The translations under genes were made by a program, and so were the position numbers. A stretch of DNA of 64,000 nt from Phalacrocorax aristotelis (Eukaryota > Chordata > Aves > Suliformes > Phalacrocoracidae). Shown in pieces: positions 10,883 to 23,289 of the stretch. Each line of letters begins with the position of its first letter. The stretch's first letter is position 1. The notes below the pieces were generated by a model, which ran no database searches, had not been told where the DNA came from, and worked only from the letters and a program-made list of their open reading frames with translations. Location: assembly GCF_949628215.1 (NCBI RefSeq), contig NC_134286.1, positions 2,666,001-2,730,000 on the forward strand, in the 5' to 3' direction.

Positions 10883-13800
10883 TTAACCCCTCTGGGTGCT
10901 GGGTGGGCGCAGCTGTACCGGGGAAGGGCATCGCCTCCCCGCTGCCGCCCTCCTCACCCGCACCATGTCCTCGGGGCTGCACAGGGCTGCCAGCCCCTGC
11001 CCCATCCGGGGCTTGGAAAGCCCAGGGGCTGCTGCAAGCTCTGCTGGTGCTGCTGCAGAAAGGGCTGCTCCCAAGGACAACCCTGGAGAAAATACTTTGC
11101 TGGGCCTGGAAGCGGCTGGATGTGGGAGCGCGTCGCTTCGCCCTGCTCGGGGGTCCTGCTGCCATTAACTGCGGTTTTCGAGGTGAAGTCTAAGGGCAGT
11201 GGTGATATGCAGCGCCACACAGCTACCAGGTTATGGATTTTCCCGATTTTGATGGATTTTGATTACAGTGAATGAAGAACTTTAATATTTTTTCATAGGA
11301 CTCTGCGTGCGTTTCACTGTATAAATCTCGCTTTGCAAGAGCTTTGCACCCATTCGGACAGCAACAAAAATAATTTGCTTCCAACTGCTTCTTTCAGAGC
11401 AAACCAAGGAAAGTGGATTAAAAGAAACGAGGTTATCTAGCATAAGAAAATACTCTAAGACAACTGACGAGGAGGAAAGAAAAGGTACAGCTCTGGCATT
11501 GGGGTAGTTCAAGTCAGTGCACAGAATAATCAGGTGCTGTTGCAATGCTAAATAATTGAGCGTGTCACGTTTTAATGCCATCGGCACAGAGTCCAGACGC
11601 TGCCTCTCTCCCTTCCATCAGCATTTCCTTGCAACGCCACGTTTTATTGCATTTTATGCAGCCTATGGTCATTTGGAGAACTAGAAGGAGTCCTGGCGTA
11701 GCTTCCCTGCTCGCTGGCAGCGCGGGAGGGCTGAGCGAGATGAAAATGAATTCCCAGCATTAATGTGGGGGCGGCTCCGGCTCCGGCCCCGGCCAGCCCC
11801 GGGGCAGCCCCGCTCCCGCACCCCATCCCTGCCCGGCCCTCCCCTCCAGCGCCCGCCGAGGAGAAGCGAGCACCTCCCTTACCTCCAGGTATAATTACTC
11901 TCTGCTCCAGAGCTAATTAGGAGCGCGGTCCGTCCGGAGGTCGGGGCCGGAGCCCTCCCTCCTGCTTCGTGCCATCTGCCATTGCCATGACACTGGCTTT
12001 GCTTTTCACGCCTGGCTGGGCGCGCTGGATGCGTGGGGTAATGGGGCTATTCCCCCCCCGCCCCAGGTCTTTGGAAAGGAAATAATAATAATAAAAAAGA
12101 ATGGCTCAAACTGCTGCACGCTGCCCTGTTCCCTTCCACTTTTGAAGCCTTTTAGCATACAGTTTTCCAGCAATTGGGAGGAAAATTGCTCTGAAAGAAA
12201 GAAACAAAAATCTGTCTTATTTTTGAAACAAAACCCCTCGCACCACACAAGCAGCTGCAGAGAATTTCTCTTCCAAGCAGATGATGTCATGAGCTTTGTC
12301 AGCCAATGCTGTAATGAATTAAAACCTAGACCCTAAAATCATCCACGCTTTTGATGAAAGTCGTAATGTTCCTGTTGCAAGCGATCACCAAAATGAGCTC
12401 GAGCCGGTGGTTTTGTCATGCAGATCTTGACTGAAGCGAGCCCGAGAGCGGAGGGCTCCGACTGGGCAATAACCAAAACTGCCGGCTTTGGCGCGGGCTG
12501 GCCTCGCCGGGGGAGAGGGGGGCCGGCACGGGGCAGACGCCGACGCGGCAGCGGCTGCGGGGGCACCCAGGGGCACCCGCACCGAGGGCCACCCAGGGCG
12601 CGCAGTCCCTGGGGGCAGCTGGGTGCGGGGACGTCACACAGGGCTTTCAGCACCCACCACGGAGTCACGCTTGGTCTAAAGAATGTGGCCTACAACCACA
12701 TTGTATGTATTTTTAATATATTTATGTTTTTATATGTACCTATAAATAAAATATTGTAACTAACGCCCATTGCTGCTGTACCGACGGGCACATTGCTGCT
12801 CTCGTGGGGGCACCCCCCATGCTGAGGTTGGGAGGCTTTGGAGCCGGCGCTGGGCTCCCGGCTCGGCTCGGGTCCGGCGGGGGAGGGGATGGGTGCCAGG
12901 GGTGGGCAGCGAGGGCAGCGCCCAGCAGGTCACAGCAGGACGTTAGGGACGGGGCTGGGAATGACAGCCAGGGCGGGGAGCCCACGTGGCTGGGGGGTGG
13001 TTGCTGTTCCCGCAGCACCGGTGCTCCTGATGGGATGAGCCGAGGCCAAGCAGGGAACGTGGAAATATGGGAGGGGAAAATCCAAAAGGCAATTTTTTTT
13101 GCCACAACAAAATATCTGCTCAAACAAGTCCGATGGACAGTGGTCGGTGAGCGCCGAAGTCAGCCGGTGCCCGGGAACAGGCACATCCCTCCCAGCCGGC
13201 TCACGCATGCGGCCAAGGAGGCTCCCGATGTGTGCACGCGTGGGCACTTCTCCTGGATTAAAACCAGGGGTAACAGCACTGAATCATGTTTGTAAAGCCA
13301 TTTTAGGTTATGACTGGAGCTTTCTACGGATAAAAGGCGAAGCATCAGTGATCCACATAACACTGAGGGGTCTGCGACCCGCACGAGGCTCTCCAGGCTG
13401 AAGGCACGACTCCGTCCTTGGCAGAAACCCTGCTGCAAAGCCGGAGCCGCTGGAAACAAGGCGTATTGGCCCCGTAGATTACAACCACACGCCCTAATCA
13501 ATACGTGCGCTAATTGGGGAGCTTCTACAGCACATATTCCTCACCTGATGTCCTGCGATGGCTCGAAGCCGGTGGGGGCTGCTGGCTGTCCAAACCTGCA
13601 TTTGGATGATTTTCAAGGTGTGCACAGCCTACCCCATGGGCTGTAAAAGATATATGGAGCAATTATTATCCGCTCCATAAAATATATTTTGTTTTTAGAA
13701 AATGTGCTGGTGAGATGCCTTCGTAGAGCCCTCCTAATTTATCGATTGGCACCATGGCCGTCACCGACGTCTCCAGGAGCTGCCCACGGCACACAAGCAA

Positions 13801-16794
13801 CCGCCACCGACCTCTGCACAAACCGGGGCCCCTTCTGCAAACCCAAAGCAGGACTCCTTCCAGCCATCGGCACGTGTGCCCCAACGCCTTCAAACCGGTT
13901 GTTTCCAGATAAGGTTTCTACGCCGTGCTCGCACAGACGGCAGCGGCGGGCAGGACCTGGCTCACGGCAGCCCGGCGCCGGCAGGACACCAGCTGCCCCG
14001 AATTCACCGCCGGGCTCGCAGCTGCACGCCGAGAATTATGAAAGAAAGATGGTTGTTTTGTTTTGGTCGTTCGTAGCTAACAGCGCTAGGACTCCCAGCG
14101 CTTACTGCTCTGGGTTTCATTAGGCTGTTCTTGCAGGACCTCGTGGTATTTCAGCGCAGATCGTTTCCAGCCCAGTTTACGTAATGTCAAGCTCTTCTTG
14201 GTGCAAGGCTCGGCTTCCTCGTTCCCATTAACTGCAGCTTTGAATGCTCAGATACCAGGCTGCACACCTCCAGTTACGGGGCCGAGTGCCCGCGTACTCG
14301 TGGGGGTCCCAACTGTTCCCTGGGGACGTGAAAATAGAAGCTGCTTCTCCGGAAAACGAGACAAAGCTGACTCCCAAGATCAAAGGACAGCTTGGCAAGT
14401 TGGCACCTGCAGTTCATTTAAGGCGATGATAGGGATCTTTAAAATAAATCGCTAATGAAAGATGAGCTGTATTCTCTTCTTTGAATGATTCTGACCATGT
14501 TTTCATGTCAGATGGACAAATTTCCCATGACACGCGAGGCAGCGGGGCTGGACGTGCAAGAGACCATTCTACAACAGCCTTTTCCTTATGTTTTTCTCTT
14601 TGAGCTCCTGGATGGTCACTGTTTTATTAAAGAAGTTTCTTTTATGCGAATCCTAGAAGATAAATAAGAGGTATACTAAATCAAACCAGATCAGCGAGTG
14701 CTGTAGTGGCTGTTACAGTGAATGGGCTCTGCAGCCGGAGCCCTGGGGATGGCAGAGGGTACGGTGCTTCCAACATTTAACCAGCCAGGGCAGGACCAAG
14801 TTTCCTGCCTTGACATTGTCGGTTACAGATGCCCATTGACTGAAACGTCCAAGGAAGAGATTAGAAGAAAACACATCTATTTATGAGACCTGGACCGTAC
14901 GAGAGGCATTAGGTTGCAATCAAAAAAGGCTGCTGAGCCGAACTGGCACACTTGAAGCAGAACCAGTAGATTGAGGATGGTTCCGTATGATCCTACTTAG
15001 ATTTCAAATTATAGCAAGTTACAGGTGCTGCTTTCCACCTGCTATAGGTGGAAAACCTCTGGGAGAAGAGCAGGGCACCAGGGGGGCTTTGCTATGCTTT
15101 AACTTCCATGTCCTCCATGATGAGCCTGCGGCCTCGCTGCTCAGCTGGCCCGCTTTTCCATCGTTCTCATTACAAATAATAACTATCACCGTTTATCCAG
15201 CACATTAAATTTATACAAAGATTTAGAGAATGAACTCCTCACCTTATTAAACCTGATGGAGAAACTTCAGCTGACTGCCGCAGAGCGATGAACTCATCTT
15301 CGTAGCTTGGATTTCTACGGTTTCTTTTCCTCCAAGCTCACGTACCTCTGTAAGTGGGACGTGCAAAATGAAACAAGAGTGCTTGCTTGCTTCTTATCCA
15401 CTGCAGGACTGGCCCGAGCCACTGTCCCCATCACGGGGGCAGCAGGAAAGTGTGGGCACCCTGCTGGGTACCCGCCAGCCGGCGTCCGCAGGTTCTGCCA
15501 CATCCCAAGGGGAAGTGGGCTGGTGGCCCGAAACTCGGCCTCTGGTCCCCGACAGTGGGGACCGGAGGATGGGGACACACAGACCCCAAGTTTCTGTGAC
15601 AAAAAGGCTGCAGGGCAGGGCAGGGAGGAGCGTCTGTCACCCCGGAGGGTTCAGGCTCTCGCAAGGACGTTGCGCTTCCAAGCGACGGGGAGAATCGCGG
15701 ATGCATTTTCCTTCGCAGCCCCAGCTCACACCGTGGCCGGGCTGGTGGTCTCTGCTGCCCCTGTGCAGCCTCACCGGGTGTTTCTGCTGGGGGAGCTGGG
15801 ACACAGGGGCTCCCACCACGTCACCCAACCCTGTGGAGCCGCTGGTGACAGCGGAGCACCCGGTGACCGGGCGCTAAATACACCGATGCCCTGGCCACAA
15901 ACGTCGGGAGCTGCGGTACGTGCTCCCGGCACAGCGCTGTCAACACCCCCGGCCAGCTGATTAACCTCAAACTCCCCCGGTCCTCCCTGATTATCAAGTT
16001 ATGTTTGCAGTGCAGTTGCACAAGAATATTCAGACATGACCACCACCTAGAGGCTAGAGCACTAAATGAAGCTAGAAAGATTTATAGTCAAGATGGGCCA
16101 AAAAAGGGGTTGGAAATATTTCAGGAGCCCAAATCGAGCAGCAATGAGAGCTGGGTACCCTGACCACCCTCCTCCGCCCCAGCGGCGGCCCTCAACTCAG
16201 CTTCAGCCTACGCAACAGCAGCCAACGAAGGGAACCTGCCACCCTGGGGGGATGCACTTAGAGAAGGAGCTTTGCAAGGGGCAGAAGAATGGGGTGCCCT
16301 TTTCCTCCCGTGCATCCTCCCCTGCATGAGGGGGGTTAGGAGGAGCCCCTGCTTCAGCTCCAGTGGAGTATCAGATTCCTGGGCACCGCTTGCGGCGGGG
16401 GCGCGTAGGCAGCAGCCGTGTTCCTTGGCTTTGGCTGCTGAGAAGCCAAGGTTTAGCAGCACAGGGCTTGGCAGGGATGCGCGCAGCAGCCCGCCAGCCT
16501 ACAGTACCTCGCTTACATCCACGCTGAAGCCACTGCTGGCTGTCTGTCCCCACCGACAGCCAGAGACACGCGTGGTCTGACAGCGGGCGAGCTTTTCGCC
16601 TGTGGATGTGCCAGGAGGGCAGCCGGCAGGGCTCGGACCAAAGGCACGGGGCTGTGTCCCCGTGCCTCCAGCGCCGCCGGCGGTGGTGGGGCAGGGCAGG
16701 GCCAGGGGACGGCTTCACGTCCCCTCCCAAGGTTTGTGACTTCAGCTCGTCCTGCACTGGGGACGTGTCTTTGTGTTCAACAGCCCCGCTGGGT
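10883..16794. other. Intergenic sequence without recognised genes
   Basis: No exon with a recognisable protein match was found. An isolated AATAAA at 12745-12750 follows AT-rich sequence that resembles a 3' UTR end, but nothing coding can be tied to it. GC-rich, CpG-bearing patches occur at about 11770-11870 and 12480-12620. The stretch 11880-11940, with several TAATTA-like strings, could be regulatory, but this is only an impression of composition. Confidence 0.4.
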
Positions 16795-17060
16795 CCTCTT
16801 CCAAGAATTTGTCTAATCACTTACTAAACCATTACGATTTTTGGGATCCATTTGGGCAATGAGTTCCATGGCTTAATTACGCATTGTGTGAAATATGTTC
16901 GTTTTGCATCTGCCGCTCGGTAATTTCATTTGGTGCCTCTTTGTTCACTTTGTCTTCCAACACAAGAGCCATCGACCCCTATTCACTTTCTCCGTGCCAC
17001 TGCACGAGTCTGTGCTTCTCCCTCCTCCTTTTTTCCCCTCCGTCTGTCAATTCCTTGCAA
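16795..17060 (-). mobile_element. Ancient CR1 LINE 3' region, antisense
   Basis: On the plus strand the sequence follows the well-known antisense text of old amniote CR1: CAAGAATTTGTCTAATCACTT, then GGCAATGAGTTCCATGGCTT, AATTACGCATTGTGTGAAAT, TAATTTCATTTGGTGCCTCT and TTCACTTTCTCCGTGCCACT. The order and spacing are right, and divergence is much higher than in the CR1 at 10.1 kb. No usable ORF remains. Confidence 0.85.
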
Positions 17061-20000
17061 GACAAAAAGGGTAATTTATTTAATTGTTGCTGATATAATG
17101 TGCTAAAACTCTCCTTTACTCTCCAACAGTTAATTACACTTGTTAATTATTTTAATTACTCCCAGGGTAAAGTTCCAGGTATAGCGGAGGACGCCACTGG
17201 GCTACACAGGCATAAACACAGAGCAGAGGAGTCAGCGTTCACTCCGAAGAGCTACGCTGATATAACCAGTCTATAACAGCATGGGTGGTGAAACCGGAGC
17301 AGGGAAAGCTTGGCCTAGATTTGCAAACTTCTGTTTGCAGCATGGAAAAGATTTATAGGAGGCTGCCTTAGGGGAAGGCAGATCCTGCAGGGTTTCCCTT
17401 GGACTGGGCTGTCGAGGCTTGGAGTGGCGACTCCAGCCTCTCCCTGCTTAGCGGAGATGCTTTCAGTGCAAAATGGAACCGCGACTTGGCGATGGAGTTA
17501 CGGCCGGCACCTCTGTGATGGTAGATACGGTTATATGAAGGAAGAAAATCAAATCAAGGGAACTTTCAGCCTGGCTGGGAAGCTGAGGCTCAGTCCTAGG
17601 CTTAGCGACAGCCTCCCTCTAACTACAAGACGCGTGCCATGGGGCATGGCAGCCTCCGTATCAGTAAAACAAAAAAAGCTCATTTGTGGTCTCGCAGAGC
17701 AGCATCTGCCAGCACCCTCGTAGCCAGGATGAAATCCGAGAGTTGCCGCAATCTAAACCTTCTCTGCAGTTGCTTTTATCTTACCGGGGGAAAACAAACA
17801 GAGGAGAACCAGAAAGCTTTGTGGCTAAGATGTCTCACATCTGGTTTTAGCTCCGAGAAATGTAGTTCCACCCCCTCCCCGAATCGTTAATGTTAAACAA
17901 ACAAAACCCTGGCGATTTTTCTGGACTTCGGCTCTCAGATAACTTCCAAGCAGCTTTGACTGCGAATTCCGGGCTTGCGCTACCCTTCGTGCCTAACAAA
18001 AGCAACGCACCTCGCTTGGCCGGGAGGGAGGCAAACCAGAAAGCCGTGCCCTGGGACCGCACGCGGGTACGGGCCCCCACCGGCTGCGCGCTGGGGACGC
18101 CGGCGCCGGGAGGGAGAAGCGGTTTGTGCCTCGGCACCGGGAGGCATCGCCAATTTGGGACAATTCCTTAGAAATTTCACCCCAGGAGTGCTCCGCCGGA
18201 GCTCCTGCGCCTCTCTGGGACGGCCTCTGCATTGCGCACTCCTCGCGTCTGCTCGAAGAGGGAATTGAGCTTCGTCACTGCTCCGGGGGAGCCTGGCTGA
18301 GGAGTGAAACGAAGCTGGGCTCTCCTAGGGAGGGATGAATTTCCTATTCCCAGTGAGATGAACCTGGTTTAAATCTTGACCACTCTATTTTTAGGTTTCA
18401 ATACAGCATTTTTGCCTGTGTTATTTATGCTTCCCCCCTTTTTTAAAAAATGTCTGGAAACGTTTAAGATGTGTCCAATTGTATTAACATGCCTTTGAGA
18501 GCATTATGGTGTCAATTTGATTTCCACTCTTTTAGAAACAGAGCTTTCTAATTTGCGATTTTATTCCTTTTATATCACATAAGCACCTACTTCGTTTCAC
18601 TGCTTTCAGGTGTCACATCGATCCAAAGTTCACGCTAACCCATTCGGACGTCGGTTGCGTATTTCCATTTGACACGTTTCGAGCAATTCCCTCGAACTGC
18701 TGGCAGCACAGGAGGAAGGCAGCGTTTCGCTCCTCCGAGATCCTCTCCCGCCGGCCCTGCGCTGTCCTCTTCCAGCAGCGTTGGCAGAGGTAGCTAAATC
18801 AGGGCAGATGAAGGGTGCGGGAGCAGCGCACTGGCCCTCTCCCCATCCCCTGCTCGAGTCGCCCCAAGCCCGATCCTAATCGCACTCCTCCAAAAGCAGG
18901 GGACGGTGGCCAACTGAGGCACCGACGACTTCGGTCACCCACCTCCGCGCTCACTTGTGACCAGCTCCCCTCTTTCAGGCACCGGGACGGTCTCTGGCCA
19001 GAAGCCACGTTAACATTGTTCTCTCAAAATGAGAGAGGCTCCTCGAAAGCCACGCAGCGGTGGGGCCCGAGGGATGTTCTCGGCTCTCTGGAGCCCGTCC
19101 AGGGCATCAGGTTTCAGAGCAGGGGCTCCCACGCCAGCTGCCTGGGGAAGGAACATCACCACTGGGACAATTAGAAAGAAGAGCCATCCGTTTCTATTCA
19201 GGGGATTCAATTTTCTTTCTACTTCATCAGATTAACACCAATGTAACTCCATTAACTACCAGGGAGTTGCTCTTGATCTGAAAATCAGACCCGTCAGATT
19301 TGCTGGCTTTTGCATGCAGTCACTTCATTCAAAGGAGCGAAGGTGGCTGCAGGATGTACCTACAAAAGCCTTCCCTGTGTGTGGTTCGTGGGGTTGAGAC
19401 GGCTTTCTTTTGTTTCAAGCCCCTTTCCAGGATGGTGAGCAGGGTCTTTCTAAGCCTTTCATCGTTCCGACAAAGCCAGAAGCAAATGCTTGCCCAAGGT
19501 CTGTTGAAGATCCTGTAAGAACGCATTATTGCGAGGAGTGGGAAGTCTCAGTACTTTCTCTAGAACTTTTAAGGCACCCTGAGGTTACCTCAGCCCCGTG
19601 CTGCACCGGGAGCCTGCACCAAAAGTTACATCATGAGTCACATTCATGCACCGAGCCTGGCAAGAATGACAAGGCAAAAATCCTCGCGAAGAGCCGTGCT
19701 TGGTCCAACGATTGCTACTAAATGAAATCGGTAGTGCTCACAGGCTGCTTGTTAAACAGGCCATAAGGTTTGTCAAACTACCTCAAAGGACGACGAGTAT
19801 CTAAACCATTACGACCAGCAATATTGCCTCCTTTCACCAGGTTTCACTGCAAAATCCACCTCAGCAGCTGTACGTGTATCTTGCCCGATAACTGACGAGC
19901 TATACGGGCATCTCACCTCTGCAAGTTGCTGCCGACCTCGCCGTACATCTCTTCCCCTACCTAAAAACAACATTTTGCCACCTCAGGACCATGCCTATAT

Positions 20001-22689
20001 TCAGACTCATGAATCTGTTCGCCATCATCTACGGCCTGTACTTATTATGGTCAGTAACGATAATCCAACTCCCGCAGCCGACTTTGCCCGCCTAGCAATT
20101 CCATGGATCTTTCGTAACCAGCATCGGCGTAGGCAAACGCGTACTGCTGGCACCCGGAGCCCTGCTCAGCAGCCAGCCAAGGGCCTCGGCGAAGGTCGTT
20201 TCTCCGCATACTCCAGCTAAACCTGAGCGCACGTACACCCAACTGACCCGTCAGTGGAAAAGGCTTCTCCCTTCGAAACCTCTATTTTTCGGACAACCAT
20301 AAACTAAGCAAAGCTTGTGAGCTGACGTGGAGCTAGCCTTTGATTCAGTGTCTAGACATCAGGACCTCATCTAGGCATCAGATGGGGATTTGGCAGAGGG
20401 CAGGCAATCTATTTAGTTGTGCAACTCGCTCAATACCCCATTGCTCAGAAAAGTTATGAATTGGAGCAAGGGGGTTTGTCTGAAAAGTTCTCAAGCAATT
20501 TTCTGTACTTATTTGAAACAGGAATCTGATTGTAACAATAGTTATAGAATTAACAACTCTCGCCCTGGCGCTGGATGAAAAAGAAATAAACAAAACCAAA
20601 CACTCAATTGTATGTTTCTGTGTGACAACCTCCATATTAAAATGGAGAAACATGACTCGACGTACAGAATGACCTCAATTAGCGTATGATGGGCTGATTA
20701 TACCTTGGCACATGGACGAGCCCTTCGCTAAAAAGAAAATACCAACCATATTCATCGCGTCTGCTGCTATTTAAATAACAATGCTTGAAATGCTCTCTGA
20801 CTGGAGGCTAAGGCCACAGAGAAACGGTTCTACGGTACCAAGATTTGGAGAAGGAGCTCACCTTCCTTGCAGAACTGGATTTGCTATTTTAAGGCCTTTC
20901 AGAGAAACCACCGGGGGTGGGGGGAACACGCAAGTATTAAACATTTCACTCCAATATGCATTTTTTCTCCCTGAAGCGGTACGGGCCGTTGGTATTTCTC
21001 ATCGACTTCAAGCAGCAGTCAGTCAGACCCAAAAACTGACTGTACCATGTGTCCAAAGCTGCTGTGCTTGTTCGTCATCTTTCATTATTCAAAAGCAGGC
21101 TAAATTCAGTGAATCGTTTTTACGTGTAAAAGTATCAGGCTGACATCTGAACTATTGCTGGATTGTCTCCGAACCGGGACATTCAGAACCTCCCTGGTTT
21201 TACCCACATCTCACCACACTTCCACCAGGCAAGGGATTCCGGCTACTTCTCTCCATCAGTTTTCACTGCAGGACAGACTACAGAGTACGCCCGAAAGTCA
21301 CGGCATGAAGGCTGCGTTGGATTAGGGAATATACTGCAAAGGAAAAGGCCCCTAAACACTCTCCCACCTCTACCGCCGAGGAAGATCTAGCTCAGTTAAC
21401 CCTGCCGCTTTTATAGAGCAGTTCTACAGAATGGAAAGTGGTGCAGCAGGAATAAAAATCCCCAGTGCTTTCGGCCTTGAAAATTAAATCCGCATTAAGC
21501 ACCATCCAGTAGCCAGTGCCCTGGGGTACTGATCCTGAGACACAGGTTTAATACAAGACACGATGCATTGAGATGCTGAGTTAGGTTTTGGATACGAGAT
21601 AAAACAGGCAAGCTCTCGGAATGTCACATTTCTGGGCTGCGAAACAATTTCATGCAAAAGATAAGGTTTCTGCATTGCAGACATTTTCCTTCTTATTAAA
21701 TATATGATGTATTTGGTCATCAGTGTGAAGAGACTTTATATAAAAGGAGGCTTTAAGAGGAAAATTTGAAGTGTCCTTGAAAAAGTTGCATAGAGTAGCT
21801 GTAGCAACCAAAATACGGCTCGGCAAAACCCACACTAAACCCGCACTTCACTACGGTCTAGTCTAGCTGTCATTTCCCAGAATAATGAAGCTTGCCTTAA
21901 TGGAAAGCACTCCTGTACACAGACGTTATCATGCTAGGAGAAGCTAAGCGAGTCCAAGAAAATATTCAGTGAGTAATACACGTTTAAAAAAGAAAACTAT
22001 AAACAACAGTTATGGAAGTATGCACTTTAACCAGGGCTACGAACGCCCCTCTGTCAAGAGAGAAGTATTTTACGCTAGTAAGAGTTCGATGTAATCGTGG
22101 TGGTCTCTAAGCTTCCGCAATACTTTGAAGAGGAAAGAAACCCCCCCCAAATCATAATTAATTTTAATTCATTTATTATCGATGATTATCCATTAAATAT
22201 TGAGGCAATTAAAAAAGAAAGCCAGACGATACCCTTCAGAATTTACAATAACAATGCTCAAGGCGTACCGGGCACCACCAACACCCCACCTTCACTCGAG
22301 TGAGCAACAGGAGTTGACAAGGCCAGCGTCCATCCGCAAGCGCTGGCTGAGGCGCCCAGCCGGTGCGCGCCAGCCCTGAAATCGTCCCTTCCCGTTCGGC
22401 TGCCGAGGCTGGCCCGTAACGTCGTTGCTGTTGACACAACGGAAGAGGACAGGGGCCCAAGCCCTAACCCTGCCGTGGCCCAGGGCTCTCTAGCCGCACC
22501 GGTTCTCTCAGCCCGGAGCTCGGTACTACTGCAACTCTTCTGGAATGCGGGGGCTTTCCAGCACTACGTTTGCAGCACAAGCAACAAACCACAATCAGCT
22601 TTTGAGGAGTCTTTTTTATTAAGATAAATCCAGCAAAATTCCTAACAGTGGGTACATACAACCAACCTGCCCTCTTAAAAGAAATGTTT
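17061..22689. other. Intergenic sequence downstream of the HMGN gene
   Basis: This is the interval from the ancient CR1 fragment to the HMGN 3' end. No exon of a known gene was recognised. A GC-rich CpG patch lies at about 17980-18290. The AT-rich stretch at 18350-18620 is unique-looking and may be non-coding conserved DNA. An alternative HMGN poly(A) signal on the minus strand (TTTATT on plus) is at 22615-22620. Confidence 0.4.
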
Positions 22690-23241
22690 GTATTTCATTT
22701 AAAAACATGATTACACTTTTATTTATTTATTTTTTTCAAAACTGACAAAATAAAATTACATTTGGGAAACAACAGATTTCCAGCTCTTAGGTTTTTCATG
22801 AAAATAGCTCACCTTCTTTATAAAAGCAACCCACAGAACCACTGGAATGTTTAACACGGTTATTTGTTTTGAGACCTCCCCACTTTAAGAAACCATACAA
22901 CACATACAAGGGAAAAATTAAAATCTGAAGTCTGTAAGCATGACTTACACAAAAAGGGACACACTGACAGAAGTCAAAAGCTACCACCACTTATTCTTTC
23001 CATGTACCATACAAACTATTACAATCACAAAATTTAAAAACAATGATTTTTTTTTTCTTTTGTTTTGTTTTGTTTGTTAGGGATTTAATTCCCAAGTAAC
23101 CGAGATGAAGATGTTCCATAATTAAATTCATGCTAAAAAAACCTGCATTTATAAAATAGTTGATAAAAATATTCCTCTCTGTTAACAATACAGCATGGAG
23201 GTACGGATACCAAATGATGGAGATATAGGGCAGGGTTAACA
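22690..23241 (-). other. HMGN1: HMGN 3' UTR with poly(A) signals
   Basis: Downstream of the stop codon, about 550 nt of AT-rich, CpG-poor sequence leads to overlapping AATAAA signals on the minus strand (plus-strand TTTATTTATTTATT, about 22718-22732). Cleavage would be expected 10-30 nt further left, which sets the approximate limit near 22690. HMGN transcripts typically have AT-rich 3' UTRs several times longer than individual exons, consistent with this. A weaker alternative signal lies at 22615-22620, so some transcripts may run about 100 nt longer. Confidence 0.7.
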
Positions 23242-23289
23242 TTACTCGGACTTGGCTTCCTTATCATCAGATGCTTCAGCAGCTGGTGC
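23242..23289 (-). CDS. HMGN1: HMGN coding exon 6 (C-terminus and stop)
   Basis: Fifteen codons plus TAA after TTTTATAG. It encodes APAAEASDDKEAKSE, parallel to the C-terminus of HMGN1 (ending KEAKSD). In mammalian HMGN5 the corresponding last exon is greatly expanded with acidic repeats; here it is short. Confidence 0.95.
   Translation of the reverse strand, partial: APAAEASDDKEAKSE

Noticed and set aside
12690-12760. AT-rich stretch with AATAAA resembling a 3' UTR end
   Set aside because: No coding exon or transcript structure can be linked to it, and such hexamers are frequent by chance.
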